A stretch of DNA of 64,000 nucleotides from SZUA-35 sp963781035 (GCA_963781035.1 CAWAEN010000005.1:372001-436000), one strand, 5' to 3'; counted from the first letter of the stretch, positions 38,357-48,612 are shown. Notes: generated by a model from the sequence alone, not told the origin. Made by a program: numbers and translations.

Positions 38357-39865
38357 ATGAGCGGCACTCCCCTCCATCTCCTGGCCGAGGCTTCGCGTGA
38401 CCTGACCGCGACGTCGAAGCGGGGCGAGAAGACCGCCCGGCTCGCCGAGTTGTTCGCTGCCATCGACCCGACCGACGTCGAGGTCGTCGTCGGCCTGATG
38501 CTCGGGCAACAACGACAGGGGCGCATCGGCATCGGGTGGGCGACGGTCGGCTCGCTGGAACTCATCCCGGCGACTGCACCTTCTCTCACCGTCACCGACA
38601 TCGACGACATGCTGACCGAGGTGGCGACGATCAGCGGCGAGGGCTCCACGTCTCGGCGGGCGGACGCGCTCCGATCGGTACTGCACCGGGCCACGGCGGA
38701 CGAGATGGACTTCATGGCGCAGGTACTGGTCGGCGACGTGCGACAGGGGGCGCTCGCCGGCGTCATCTCCGACGGCGTTGCGATGGCGGCGGGTGTGGGC
38801 AAGCCCCTGCTCCGCCGGGCGACGATGCTGCGTGGTGATCTCGGTGCCACCGCCGCCATCGCCCTCTCGCAGGGAGCCGAGGGCCTCGGCAGCGGTCACC
38901 CTCGAGGTGGGCCGACCCATCGAGCCGATGCTGGCCGAGCACCGCGGCGTCGGTGGTCGACGCCATCGGCGATCTCGGCCTCTCCTCGGTCGAGTGGAAG
39001 CTCGATGGCGCCCGCATCCAGGTGCATCGCAACGGCGACGACGTCCGGGTCTACACCCGCAACCTGAACGACATCACGGGACGGGTTCCGATGGTGGTCG
39101 ACATCGTTCGCACGCTTCACCGCCGATCGGCTCGTCCTCGACGGGGAGGTCCTCGGCCTCGATCCCGACGGAGCGCCTCTCGCCTTCCAGGACACGGCCG
39201 GGCGCCGAAGGCTGGGATCCTGCAGCCGTTCTTCTTCGACGTGATGGTCCACGACGATCGGGTCCTACTCGACGAACCGTTGACGGCTTCGACGTGCGGT
39301 GCTGGCCGATCTCGTCGGTGACCACGGCATCCCGACCGTGGAGACCGACGACGCGATGGTCGCCGCCGCCCACCTCGAAGCCGCAATCGCCGCCGGCCAC
39401 GAAGGCGTCATGGTGAAGGCCGTCGACGGCCTCTACGAGGCGGGCCGGCGGGGCAAGGGTTGGCGCAAGGTGAAGCCGGTCCACACCCTCGATCTCGTCG
39501 TTCTCGCCGCCGAATGGGGGCACGGCCGACGACAGGGTTGGCTCTCGAACCTCCATCTCGGCGCGCTGGACCCCGAAACCGGCGAGCCGGTGATGGTCGG
39601 CAAGACGTTCAAGGGGATGACCGACGAGCTGCTCGCCTGGCAGACCGAGGCGCTCCTTGCCCGGGAGACGCGACGGAGCGCCACCGGCCACACCGTGTAC
39701 GTGGCACCAGAACTGGTGGTCGAGGTGGCGCTCGACGGCGCACAACGGTCGACCCGCTATCCGGGTGGTGTGGCCCTCCGGTTCGCCCGCATTCGCAGGT
39801 ACCGGGACGACAAACCAGTCTCCGAGGCCGACTCGCTGGAAGCCGTTCGCACCCTGCTCAAGTGA
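38357..39865 (+). CDS. ATP-dependent DNA ligase (LigB/LigC-like)
   Basis: About 505 aa rejoined. An N-terminal DNA-binding domain (LTATSKRGEKTARLAELFAA, VLVGDVRQGALAGVISDGVA) precedes the nucleotidyltransferase motif I, SVEWKLDGARIQVHRNGDDV, whose Lys becomes adenylylated. LDGEVLGLDPDG (motif III-like), HEGVMVKAVDGLYEAGRRGK (motif IV) and KGWRKVKPVHTLDLVV (motif V) follow, then an OB-fold tail. About four or five indels fall between 38890 and 39295; both ends are intact. It seals nicks using ATP, probably in repair beside an NAD ligase. It is divergent from the selenoprotein gene by 47 bp. Confidence 0.9.
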
Positions 39866-39896
39866 CCCGTTCCCAAGATCATTCTGGCTCTGCTTC

Positions 39897-40649
39897 TCAG
39901 CCCTCAGATCGCTGCGAGAGGGCGTAGAGGCCGAACTGCGGCAGGATCAGACTGACAGCGAGCCCGAGCAGGACGATGCGCCCGATCAGCATCGTGGTGC
40001 CGATGTCATCGCGTTGCTGTCCCAAGGTGTCTCGAGCGTCACCGATCCCGAGCTTCAGATCTTGGAGCACCATCTGCGTCGTCTCGAGCTCGATGACCAC
40101 GGCGTCGATGCTCCTCGACACCCCGGCAACCTCGTCGACGATGCCGCTGTCGACCTCGAGCCGTTCCAGATCGGCTCGGAGCGCATCGAGATCGGTACGA
40201 AGCGACTCGATCTCTCCGGTGTCGAGCGTCGGCGCCACTCCGAGGAGCCCGAACAACTCGTTGTTCTCGATCAGGTCGGACAGGACTTGGAGCGTCGCCG
40301 CGAACTCGTCGACGTCGTCGACCAACGGGATCAGGACCTGCTGCAGGGACTCGACGGTCTGCACTGTCTCGGTGGTGAGGTCCGACCCGGTCCCGACGGC
40401 CCCGTTGACCGCGCCAAGACCCTCGGCTGACTCGCCGGCGAGGTCACCGGTGGCGTCGAGCAGCATCTCGGTCCTGCCGAGCCCCTGATCGGTCGACTCG
40501 AGCGTGGCGATCCAACTGTCCTCCAGCCTCTGGAGCACGATCCATCCGGCGACGGTGACGATGACCACGGAGAGGACGGTGACGACAGCGATCGTTTGGA
40601 CGACCCGGTTGGAACTCGAGCGGTTGGAGTTCGAGCGGGGTTCGGTCAT
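39897..40649 (-). CDS. Coiled-coil protein with two terminal membrane helices, unknown function
   Basis: A 250-aa protein. One hydrophobic helix is near residues 15-40 (IAVVTVLSVVIVTVAGWIVL) and another near the C-terminus (MLIGRIVLLGLAVSLILPQF). Between them is ~170 residues of acidic, Leu-heptad-rich sequence (ESLQQVLIPLVDDVDEFAAT, LRTDLDALRADLERLEVD) expected to form a long extracellular coiled coil. AAAGGA sits 7 nt before ATG 40649. It is the last gene of the fasciclin/ABC-2 operon, 47 bp after the permease. It could be a structural or adaptor part of the exporter; this is inference. Confidence 0.7.
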   Translation of the reverse strand: MTEPRSNSNRSSSNRVVQTIAVVTVLSVVIVTVAGWIVLQRLEDSWIATLESTDQGLGRTEMLLDATGDLAGESAEGLGAVNGAVGTGSDLTTETVQTVESLQQVLIPLVDDVDEFAATLQVLSDLIENNELFGLLGVAPTLDTGEIESLRTDLDALRADLERLEVDSGIVDEVAGVSRSIDAVVIELETTQMVLQDLKLGIGDARDTLGQQRDDIGTTMLIGRIVLLGLAVSLILPQFGLYALSQRSEG

Positions 40650-40696
40650 GAGGTTTCCTTTCTGGCCCGGCGTTGGTGGGCGAGTCGGCGTGTCCA

Positions 40697-42010
40697 TCAG
40701 CGCACCCGCAACTGTCGTACGAGAAGCCGCCACGCCACGAGCCCGTAGACGGCTGTCTGGGCGACGAGACCGGCGACGTCACGGAGATCAGGAGCGACAC
40801 CGCGGAGTATGACGTCCTGGAGGAGTCGAATCGTGAAGGTGACGGGCAGCAGCCAGGCAATGTCGCGGAACGGTGAGCGAAGATTGTCGAGGTCGAGGAA
40901 GAATCCGCCGAAGAAGAGGCCGAGCAGCAGCACGAGCATGGCGAATTGCACGGCTTGGACGTCCGAGCGGGCAACCAGCGCGGCCACGAAGCCGAGACTG
41001 AGCCCGGCGAACAGCCCGAGCACGATACTGGCGACTGCCCACTCGAGCGCGCCGGAGACCTGGGTTCCCAGGCCGTAACGAGTGACTCCGAGCAGACCGA
41101 GCCCGACGACGAGTCCAACGACGAGGTAGGCGGAGTACTTCCCGATCAGGATCGAACCGGACCGGATCGGGCCCACACGGTACATCTCGACCAAGCCGAG
41201 ATTTCGATCACGCATCAGCGAAAGCGCAGCGAGCGAGACCGTCGCATGTTGCAGCAGCAACCCGATGGCAGATGGAACGAAGAAGTCGACCTCGTCGATC
41301 GATCGAAGAAGGATCGTCTCCGTGTCGCTCACGAACGGTTGAGCGAGCAGCCTCGGGTCGCCCTCCTCGAGGAAGTACTCAACGTCCTCGATGGTGATGA
41401 GCGCGCTCGAAGTCCCCACCGACTCGACCTCGACCCCGTCGGGAATGACCTCATCGGCGGCCAGGTCCTGCGTGACCTCGATGCCACTCTCCAGCGCCGA
41501 TCGATCGCCCTGCGCCTGGTCCTGACCGGCGGCGATCATCTCAGAAACGATGGCGGCGTTGAGCTTGGCTGTCGCGACTTCGGCCGCGATCACGACCGCG
41601 GTCTGCTGAATCGGGTCGATCTTCTGGTGGAGCACTGCGATCTCGGCCGGCGCCCCTGTTCGTAGTGTCTCCAGAGGCGTGGGCGGGAAGACGACGACCA
41701 GGTCGACCTCACCTGCCGCCAACGCCCGTCGCCCGTCGAGAACGTCGGTGGTGTAACCGACGGGTTCGACGTAGTCATCGAACTCCTCCTCGTACGACTC
41801 GACGAGTGTCTGGATCTCGTCGATCTCCTCGGCAACGAAGATCGTTCGCAGGCTGATCGTGTCGTTGCGATATCCAGCACCGAAGAGCAGGAGCACCGCA
41901 AACGGACCCAGCACCATGATCAGGATCAGCTTTGGTTGCCGGAGCAGCGACAGGAGCTCCCGTCGGAACATTCCCCACGCCTGGATCAGCCAGGTGAGCA
42001 CGTTTCTCAC
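40697..42010 (-). CDS. ABC-2 type transporter permease
   Basis: An intact 437-aa ABC-2 membrane subunit. One helix near residue 25-45 (LILIMVLGPFAVLLLFGAGY) is followed by a large ~200-residue extracytoplasmic domain (EEEFDDYVEPVGYTTDVLDG), then five to six C-terminal helices (LGLFFGGFFLDLDNLRSPFR, the ABC-2 signature region). This is the YhgE/ABC-2-family export design. It pairs with the ATPase upstream, whose stop overlaps its start by 4 bp. The substrate is unknown. Confidence 0.9.
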   Translation of the reverse strand: MRNVLTWLIQAWGMFRRELLSLLRQPKLILIMVLGPFAVLLLFGAGYRNDTISLRTIFVAEEIDEIQTLVESYEEEFDDYVEPVGYTTDVLDGRRALAAGEVDLVVVFPPTPLETLRTGAPAEIAVLHQKIDPIQQTAVVIAAEVATAKLNAAIVSEMIAAGQDQAQGDRSALESGIEVTQDLAADEVIPDGVEVESVGTSSALITIEDVEYFLEEGDPRLLAQPFVSDTETILLRSIDEVDFFVPSAIGLLLQHATVSLAALSLMRDRNLGLVEMYRVGPIRSGSILIGKYSAYLVVGLVVGLGLLGVTRYGLGTQVSGALEWAVASIVLGLFAGLSLGFVAALVARSDVQAVQFAMLVLLLGLFFGGFFLDLDNLRSPFRDIAWLLPVTFTIRLLQDVILRGVAPDLRDVAGLVAQTAVYGLVAWRLLVRQLRVR

Positions 42011-42969
42011 GCCGACACCGCCGGTTCAGCCGACCTCTCGGGATCGGCACCGACCAATCTGACGAACGCCTCATCGAAGTCAACGACGCGTTCGGCGATC
42101 GACCGGACATCGACACCCATGGCCCCCAGTTCCTCTGACAGAAGTGGAATGGCCACCCCTGCGTCGTCAACGACGACGGAGACGGACCGAGCATCGAGCG
42201 TGCGTGGCGTGTCGACAACGACGCCGAGGGACGCGAGCCGCTCCATGTGTTCGGAGGTGAACAGCTGCGACGCCTCGATCTCGACCACCTGGCCCCCGTG
42301 GGCGCTGCGACGGAGGTCGTCCGGTGTTCCGTCGAATCGGACGACTCCTTCCCGCATGAGAAGGACGCGATCGCAGTTCGCTGCCTCGCCGATGTATTGA
42401 GTCGTCACGATGACCGTTCGCCCTTCGTCCGACTGTCCCCTCAGCCGTTCCCACACGTTGGCCCGCAGAATCGGATCGAGGCCTGCGGTCGGCTCGTCGA
42501 GAACGATCAGTCGAGGGAGATGAACGAGCGCCGAAGCCAGACCGACACGCCGCTGCATGCCACCGGACGCATCATGAGCGAGGGTCCGGGAGTGATCGTC
42601 GAGCTCCATCGCTGCGAGATTCTTCGTGATGTCGTCCTTTGTGAGTCTCATCCCGTACGTCGAGGAGTGGAATCGGAGATTCTGGGCGATGGTGAGATCG
42701 GGCAGCAGGGCGGGCTGCTGTGGCAGATAACCGATTTGGCGTCGGAACTCCCGGTCCATGTCGACAGACGGGACCCCTCCTACCCCGATGTCGCCCGATG
42801 TGGGCCCGAGCAATCCGAGCATCAGGCGAACGAGTGTGGTCTTGCCTGATCCGCTCGGCCCGATGATTCCGACGACCGAGCCTTCGGCGATCTGGAGAGA
42901 GACGTCGCTCACCGCTTCCTTGTCTCCGAAGCGGCACGTGAGGTGCTCGGCCTCCACCGAGGCGATCAC
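42007..42969 (-). CDS. ABC-2 exporter ATP-binding protein
   Basis: An intact 320-aa ATPase. Walker A is IGPSGSGKTTLVRL, the Q-loop YLPQQPALLP, the signature ASGGMQRRVGLASALVHL, Walker B LIVLDEPTAGLDP. About 100 C-terminal residues (VVEIEASQLFTSEHMERLAS) form the accessory domain typical of drug or lipid exporters. It overlaps by 4 bp both the upstream fasciclin gene and the downstream permease gene, so three proteins are made together. Confidence 0.93.
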   Translation of the reverse strand: MIASVEAEHLTCRFGDKEAVSDVSLQIAEGSVVGIIGPSGSGKTTLVRLMLGLLGPTSGDIGVGGVPSVDMDREFRRQIGYLPQQPALLPDLTIAQNLRFHSSTYGMRLTKDDITKNLAAMELDDHSRTLAHDASGGMQRRVGLASALVHLPRLIVLDEPTAGLDPILRANVWERLRGQSDEGRTVIVTTQYIGEAANCDRVLLMREGVVRFDGTPDDLRRSAHGGQVVEIEASQLFTSEHMERLASLGVVVDTPRTLDARSVSVVVDDAGVAIPLLSEELGAMGVDVRSIAERVVDFDEAFVRLVGADPERSAEPAVSA

Positions 42970-43559
42970 TGGTCGCCACGCTGATCGGTCAGGTCGGTGA
43001 GAAAGCCGTCGATGACGTGGATCGTGATGCCGTCCACGTTCAGGTCACCGGCGGCGAGGCCAGACCCCCCGACCATCACCGAGCCGTCCTCGAACGACTC
43101 GAGCTCGACGATCGTGCCGGAATCGAGCACGAGCGGGCCCTCCACCATGAGGTCATCGATCGTCATGGAACGGTCGAGCGTGTGATCCGAAACAATGTCG
43201 GCCAGCTCGTCGTCTTCAGCGAGGATCGACGCCAGGACGTCGGCATCGAGCGCCAGGAACGCCCGGTCGCTGGGAACGAAGAACGTGGCATCGCCCGTAC
43301 CGATGACGTCGACGCCGAGTACATCGATCACATCCGCCATGGTCGATGCGCCTGCTGCTCGCATGGCGTCGGTTGCCGGCGACGACTCACCCACTGTGTC
43401 GAGGTCGATCGCCTTCTCGTCATCAACAGTCGCAGAACACGCTGAGACCGCGAGGGCCAGAGCTGAGAGGAGAATCAACACCACGGGGCGAGGTCGAAAC
43501 GGCGGATGTGTCGAGTGACTGCTCACGCATCCGGGTCTGCCCCGATCCGACCACACCAA
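42966..43559 (-). CDS. Fasciclin-domain lipoprotein
   Basis: A 197-aa secreted protein. PVVLILLSALALAVSACSAT is a lipoprotein signal (lipobox VSAC). A single FAS1 domain follows: MADVIDVLGVDVIGTGDATF then FFVPSDRAFLAL, HTLDRSMTIDDLM and ITIHVIDGFLTDL. FAS1 domains mediate adhesion. GTG at 43526 would give a shorter n-region and is a credible start. Its stop overlaps the ABC ATPase start by 4 bp. Coupling of a FAS1 lipoprotein to an ABC-2 exporter suggests it is a surface partner of the transporter. Confidence 0.87.
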   Translation of the reverse strand: MVWSDRGRPGCVSSHSTHPPFRPRPVVLILLSALALAVSACSATVDDEKAIDLDTVGESSPATDAMRAAGASTMADVIDVLGVDVIGTGDATFFVPSDRAFLALDADVLASILAEDDELADIVSDHTLDRSMTIDDLMVEGPLVLDSGTIVELESFEDGSVMVGGSGLAAGDLNVDGITIHVIDGFLTDLTDQRGDQ

Positions 43560-43571
43560 ACATCACGTCGC

Positions 43572-44393
43572 TCATGCAGCGGGTTGGCATGAGGGGCACC
43601 ACCAGACGTTCCTGCCGTCGATGTCCGCCGAGACGACCGTGTCGCCGCATCGGCGGCATGGCGCTCCCGCTCGCTTGTAGACGTACAAACGCTCGTCTCG
43701 CTTCAGCTGGTTGCGCTTCTCGACGCCGAACTCGGTCGGGTCTGTGGTGATGATCCTCCCGATCCGCTCACCGGCCTTCAGCTCCACGATGGACTGTTGC
43801 CAGAGTCGATCGACTGTGTCAGGAGGGAGGTCCTTCGATCGGTGCCAAGGGTTCAGTCCGATCTGGAAGAGCAGCTCCGATCGGTAGATGTTGCCGATTC
43901 CGCTGATGACCTCCTGCACCATGATCGCCTTGCCGATCGGGATGGTGCGTCGCTGGAGGAGCTCGAAGAAGTGGTCCGCCCCGTCCGGGGGATCCTCGAT
44001 CGGGTCGGGACCGAGGCGAGCCCGCACTGCCTCGGCTTCCCATGGCTCCAGGACCTCACATTGATTCGGCCCAGCGAGGTGCAGGCGATCCCGCTCAGTC
44101 CACATCAGCACCCGACAGTTCGGCGAGACCGGCAGCGGCTCGTCGCCTGGCTCGGGTTGTGATTGGATCCGGAACTTGCCGAAGAGGCCCAGGTGGACAT
44201 GCATCTCATCGCCGGAATCGAATCGGTAGAACAAGTGCTTGCCCTTGGCCCGAATCGCGTCGAGCTGTTGACCGCTCAACCGGTCGGCTCCCTCGCGGAA
44301 CCGGCCCTGGGGTGAGGACATCTCCACGACCTCGCCGTTGAATCGGCGGCCCTGGATCCGTGCCGCCCGGTGCAGGACATGACCCTCAGGCAT
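43572..44393 (-). CDS. Fpg/Nei-family DNA glycosylase (Nei1-like)
   Basis: An intact 273-aa DNA glycosylase/AP lyase for oxidised bases. The start MPEGHVLHRAARIQGRRFNG carries the N-terminal catalytic Pro and Glu; PEGH and the SSPQGRF segment are typical of mycobacterial Nei1. GKHLFYRF and HVHLGLFGKFRI follow, with the helix-two-turn-helix ISGIGNIYRSELLF. The zinc finger is CRRCGDTVV then WWCPSCQ. It begins 6 bp after the GMC oxidoreductase stop and ends 12 bp before the fasciclin gene. Confidence 0.93.
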   Translation of the reverse strand: MPEGHVLHRAARIQGRRFNGEVVEMSSPQGRFREGADRLSGQQLDAIRAKGKHLFYRFDSGDEMHVHLGLFGKFRIQSQPEPGDEPLPVSPNCRVLMWTERDRLHLAGPNQCEVLEPWEAEAVRARLGPDPIEDPPDGADHFFELLQRRTIPIGKAIMVQEVISGIGNIYRSELLFQIGLNPWHRSKDLPPDTVDRLWQQSIVELKAGERIGRIITTDPTEFGVEKRNQLKRDERLYVYKRAGAPCRRCGDTVVSADIDGRNVWWCPSCQPAA

Positions 44394-44399
44394 CGCTGA

Positions 44400-45537
44400 T
44401 CACAGGTGCCGCAGGACCGCCCGTCGAGCGCCGACCGCGATGCTGAGCATCGGGTTCGCATGCGGTGCAGCCGGCAGGACCGAGCTGTCGATGACCGTCA
44501 GGTTGCCGGATGGGACCTTCACCTCCGTGAGCGTGCAGCACTGATGCTGCACCGGGGTCTGATCGTGGCTGATCGAGACCTTCGCTGCACCATCCAGCTC
44601 GCGTAGCCAATGCAGGACCTGGGTGATCCCGGCAACGAGCACCTTCTGCCGATCGGGCTCGAGTGCGGTGACGATGACGGCAGCGTGGGAACGGCCGATT
44701 TCGTCTGCACCGGTGTGATCGAGCACGAGCAACTGGAGGTCGATGGTGTTCCCGGAGAGTCCGGTGGCAACACGAAGCAGATGCGAGCTGGGGGGTCGGT
44801 CGCCACCGAGCCTCGTCTGCAGCGCAGGGTCCAGCTCGACGATCACGGCCGTCGACGGATGGTTGATCGGAGCGCTGACCCGTTCAGCCGCGACGAGGCC
44901 AGAGGCCACCAGGAGCGCAGGCGAGCCGACGACGCCGGCGGCAACGAACACGTGTCTGCTCTCGAGGCGGGTCCCATCGCCGAGCAGGACAGAGGTGCCG
45001 TCGATCGCTGCGACCGTGGTATCGAACCGGACCCTCGATGTCGTCGCCGAGGAATGCATCTGCAGCCGACACCCGATGTCCACCGACTGCAGCCAACGAG
45101 AGCGATCGCCATCCGGGCGCCCCGCCATCGGCGGTTGGGGCGGCAACCGGAAAGCCCCGAGTGACACACGCCCCGAACGCCTCGGTGAAAGGACCAGCTC
45201 CCACCGTGGTGTGAGCCCAGCGGTCGAGCACCCAATGCTGGAGCTCGGCGCCATCGTCCCAGCCCCATCGCTTCAGATCGATGGGTTCGATCGCGTCGAG
45301 CACCATGCCGTTGACTGCTGACCCTCCCCCGCTGCCCCGGCCACGCTTGGGAGCGTCCGGATACCACCAGTCTGCGGCACTGGTCGACCCCAGGTGGTCG
45401 AGCCGGTCGAGCGCGGTCGGTCGAGCTGGGCCCGGGCCGGCCTCGATCACCACCACCTCGTGGCCGGCGTCGGCCAGGGTGCGGGCAGCGACACAACCCG
45501 CCACACCAGCACCGATCACCACGAATGGGGGCGCCAC
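44400..45537 (-). CDS. GMC-family FAD oxidoreductase
   Basis: About 378 aa. FAD binding is seen in FVVIGAGVAGCVAARTLADA then GHEVVVIEAGPG; the GMC signature is GRGSGGGSAVNGMV. The C-terminal active-site region is SSVLPAAPHANPMLSIAVGA. An indel near 45070 divides it. At under 400 aa it is short for GMC enzymes (usually 500-600), so the substrate domain is reduced. GTG 45537 begins 2 bp after the amidase stop. GMC enzymes oxidise alcohols; the substrate here is unknown. Confidence 0.85.
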
Positions 45538-45539
45538 GA

Positions 45540-47048
45540 TCAGCCTGCGACGAGCGTCGGCGGACGAAAACCGATTCCGGTGCCGGTCGCCATCGCCGAA
45601 CCGATGGCCAGCAGACGCCGGTCTGACCAACGCGGACCCACGATCTGGACACCGAGCGGAAGTCCGTCGACCGGGCCGATCGGCATGGCCAGCGACGGAA
45701 GCAGCGGCATCGTGGCCAGGCCGGCCCAGAACAGCAGCTCGTGATAGGCCCGCTCGGCGGGCTCGTCCGGGCCGCGGTCGACGGCCACCGTGCGATCGGC
45801 ATATCGACGTTCGGTGTCGTGGAGGAATGCCTGGGTCTGGCTGACCGGCATGAGGACCACGTCGACCGTGTCGAAGAGATCGACCCACGCCGCTTGCGCT
45901 CGTGATCGCTGCTCGTCAGCCGCGATCCACGATGCGTGCCGAGCAAGGCTGTCCCGGGCATAGCGGGCGGTGAACGTCGACGGGTCGTCGGCCGGCAGGT
46001 CGCCTGCCTGCTCTGCGGCGACGAGGTGCAATCGATCGAGCACCGACGTCGGCAGACCAGCCGACGTCACCGGTGTCAACAAGCGGTTGTAGGTGTCGTA
46101 CAGATCGACGGAGAGCACGGTTGGACGGGCCTGGTCGTCGACGAAGGCGCCAAGGCCCTCGAGTTGCGTGGCGAACGACTGGATGGTGGCCCGCGTCACC
46201 GAGTCGACCGGTGCGACGGGGTCGTCGAGCCACAACCCGACGCGGAGCCCGGCCAACTCGACCGCCCCGCTCGGAAGGAGGGCTGCGCCCGGCACCGGGA
46301 CCTGGCCTGCCAACCGCATGGCGCCGTGGCGGAGGGATGCATCGAGCAACAACTCGAGATCCTCGATCGTCCGTGCGATCGGACCCATCACGCCGAGATC
46401 CATCGTCCCGAGACTGCCGGGCGGCCACGGTACGTGGCCACGCTGGGAGACGACACCCCATGACGGCTTCAGCCCGAACACCCCGTTGAAGTGGGCGGGA
46501 GCCCGGATCGAGCTTCCGATGTCGGATCCGTATTCGCCGAGCGAGAACCCGCATGCCACCGAGACCGCCGACCCACCCGAGGAACCGCCTGCGGTGCGTT
46601 CGGGATCCCACGGATTCCTCGTGAGGCCGTACACATCGTTGAATGTCTGATGATCACCGGCATAGAGCGGCACGTTGGTCTTGCCGAAGATGACGGCACC
46701 CGCATCCCGCAGTCCGGCCACCACGTCGGCGTCGAACTCCGGCACATGATCGGCCAACGCAGGAGCGCCGGCCGTGGTGACACAACCCGCTGTCTCGAAC
46801 GTGTCCTTCACGGTGAGCGGTATGCCACCGAGGGGACCGAGAACACGGCCTGCAACCCGTGCCTCGTCTGCCGCCCGGGCCTCGGCGGTGGCCCGTTCGA
46901 TGTCGAAAGCCACCACGGCATTCACCGACGGATTGAAGATGTCGACCCGATCGAGTTGGGCGTTGAGCAACTCCTCACTCCCGACCTCACCCGCGGCAAT
47001 GGCCGCGACGGCATCGGTCAGCGTCGCGGTGTCGAGGTCGAGGCTCAC
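45540..47048 (-). CDS. Amidase (amidase signature family)
   Basis: An intact ~502-aa amidase. The catalytic triad is visible: Lys in GGIPLTVKDTFETAG, the cis-Ser and nucleophile Ser in EYGSDIGSSIRAP, following the glycine/serine-rich ERTAGGSSGGSAVSVACGFS. Family members hydrolyse amides, including aryl-acyl amides and nylon-type oligomers. GTG at 47048 gives a start VSLDLDTATLTDAVAAIAAG aligned with the family. It lies between an acyl-CoA ligase and a GMC oxidoreductase in an apparent operon. Confidence 0.92.
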   Translation of the reverse strand: MSLDLDTATLTDAVAAIAAGEVGSEELLNAQLDRVDIFNPSVNAVVAFDIERATAEARAADEARVAGRVLGPLGGIPLTVKDTFETAGCVTTAGAPALADHVPEFDADVVAGLRDAGAVIFGKTNVPLYAGDHQTFNDVYGLTRNPWDPERTAGGSSGGSAVSVACGFSLGEYGSDIGSSIRAPAHFNGVFGLKPSWGVVSQRGHVPWPPGSLGTMDLGVMGPIARTIEDLELLLDASLRHGAMRLAGQVPVPGAALLPSGAVELAGLRVGLWLDDPVAPVDSVTRATIQSFATQLEGLGAFVDDQARPTVLSVDLYDTYNRLLTPVTSAGLPTSVLDRLHLVAAEQAGDLPADDPSTFTARYARDSLARHASWIAADEQRSRAQAAWVDLFDTVDVVLMPVSQTQAFLHDTERRYADRTVAVDRGPDEPAERAYHELLFWAGLATMPLLPSLAMPIGPVDGLPLGVQIVGPRWSDRRLLAIGSAMATGTGIGFRPPTLVAG

Positions 47049-47064
47049 GCAGCGCTCACGGCCG

Positions 47065-48612
47065 CTATCCGTCGTCCTTCGTCTGGTCACGGAGGAACCG
47101 GCGGAGGATCTTGCCGGAGGCCGACTTCGGGATCTCATCGGTGAACTCGACGAGCCGGATGTGCTTGTACGAGGCGACGTGGCCGGCGACGAACGACTGG
47201 ATGTCCTCGGTGGTGGCCTCCTCCCCCGGCTTGAGGACCACGAACGCCTTCGGCAACTCTCCCGCCTCGACATCGGGCACACCGATCACGGCGACGTCGG
47301 CGACGGCCGGATGGGTGACGATCAACGCTTCGAGCTCGGCCGGCGGGACCTGGAAGCCCTTGAACTTGATGAGCTCCTTGACCCGATCGACGATGTACAT
47401 GTGACCGTCTGCGTCGATCCGTGCCACATCGCCCGTGTGCAGCCAGCTATCCGAGTCGATCGTGGCCGCGGTCGCCTCAGCGTTGTTCAGGTAGCCCTTC
47501 ATGACCTGCGGGCCCTTGATCCAGAGCTCGCCCTCCTCATCGACACCCAGGTCGTTGCCTTCCGGATCGACGATCCGACAGAGCGTGTTCGGGGCCGTGA
47601 CACCGTTGGAGCCCGGCTTCGAGTCCTCACCGACGGTGGCATGGCTGATCGGGCTGAGCTCGGTCATGCCGTAACCCTGGACCACGGCGGCTCCGATTCG
47701 TGCTGCCGCCTCCTCGGCCAGGTCGGCACCGAGCGGGGCGGCTCCGCAGAACACCTTCTTGAGACTGGAGATGTCGAAGGCATCGACCGCCGGATGTTTC
47801 GCCAGGCCGAGCACGATCGGGGGGACGGCGAAGAACTGCGTCACCCCGTACTTCTGGATGAGCTCGAGCCCCTGTTCCATGTCGAACCGAGGCATCGAGA
47901 CGACGGTGACACCGTTCGACAGCAGCCCGTTCATCAACACCTGCATGCCGTAGATGTGGAAGAACGGCAGGACGGCCAGAGCCACTTCACCGTCTTCGTA
48001 CATGATCATCGAGTCGCTCTGGACCAGATTGGCCACGCAGTTGTGATGCGTCAGCATGACGCCCTTCGGAAGGCCTGTCGTGCCGCTCGAGTACGGCAGT
48101 ACGACGACGCTCTCTCGAGGGTCGATCGGCACTTGGCCGGCGGGCTCACCGAAGAGGCCATCGAACGACGGCTCGCCGATCACGACCATCTCGTCGGCGG
48201 GACTTCCCTCCATCGCTTCCTTGGCCGTCTCGGCGAACATCGGCACGGTGATGATCATCGTGGCAGCCGCGTCGTTGAGCTGGAAGCGCACCTCCTCTGC
48301 CCCGTAGGTGGGGTTGACGGTGGTGATGGTGCCCCCACACGTGGCGACAGCGTGGAACACCACCGCATACTCGGGGATGTTCGGCGCCATGATCGCCAGC
48401 GTCGAACCCGGTCCGAAACCACGGGCCTGGAGTCCCCCGGCAAGGCGAGCGATGGCGTCGGCCAGCTCGGCGTATGTGTACGTCCGACCGGTCGGACCGT
48501 CGATCATCGCCGGGCGATCGGGATGAGCGGAGGCATGCCGCATCACGAACTCGGTCAGCGGCACTTCGGGGATCTCGACATCGGCGAGCGGGCTGGTGAA
48601 GACGTATGTCAT
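47065..48612 (-). CDS. AMP-dependent synthetase/acyl-CoA ligase (4-coumarate-CoA ligase-like)
   Basis: An intact 515-aa adenylate-forming ligase. Motif A3 is LPYSSGTTGLPKGVML, A5 QGYGMTELSPISHA, A7 ELWIKGPQVMKGYL then WLHTGDVARIDADG, A8 IVDRVKELIKFKGFQVPPAE, and the catalytic C-terminal Lys is in KSASGKILRRFLR. The overall pattern resembles 4CL and fatty acyl-CoA ligases; the substrate is unknown. The first codons (MTYVFTSP) and the DNA upstream are duplicated 815 bp away at the start of the GNAT gene. It heads the long minus-strand run with amidase and GMC genes. Confidence 0.93.
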   Translation of the reverse strand: MTYVFTSPLADVEIPEVPLTEFVMRHASAHPDRPAMIDGPTGRTYTYAELADAIARLAGGLQARGFGPGSTLAIMAPNIPEYAVVFHAVATCGGTITTVNPTYGAEEVRFQLNDAAATMIITVPMFAETAKEAMEGSPADEMVVIGEPSFDGLFGEPAGQVPIDPRESVVVLPYSSGTTGLPKGVMLTHHNCVANLVQSDSMIMYEDGEVALAVLPFFHIYGMQVLMNGLLSNGVTVVSMPRFDMEQGLELIQKYGVTQFFAVPPIVLGLAKHPAVDAFDISSLKKVFCGAAPLGADLAEEAAARIGAAVVQGYGMTELSPISHATVGEDSKPGSNGVTAPNTLCRIVDPEGNDLGVDEEGELWIKGPQVMKGYLNNAEATAATIDSDSWLHTGDVARIDADGHMYIVDRVKELIKFKGFQVPPAELEALIVTHPAVADVAVIGVPDVEAGELPKAFVVLKPGEEATTEDIQSFVAGHVASYKHIRLVEFTDEIPKSASGKILRRFLRDQTKDDG

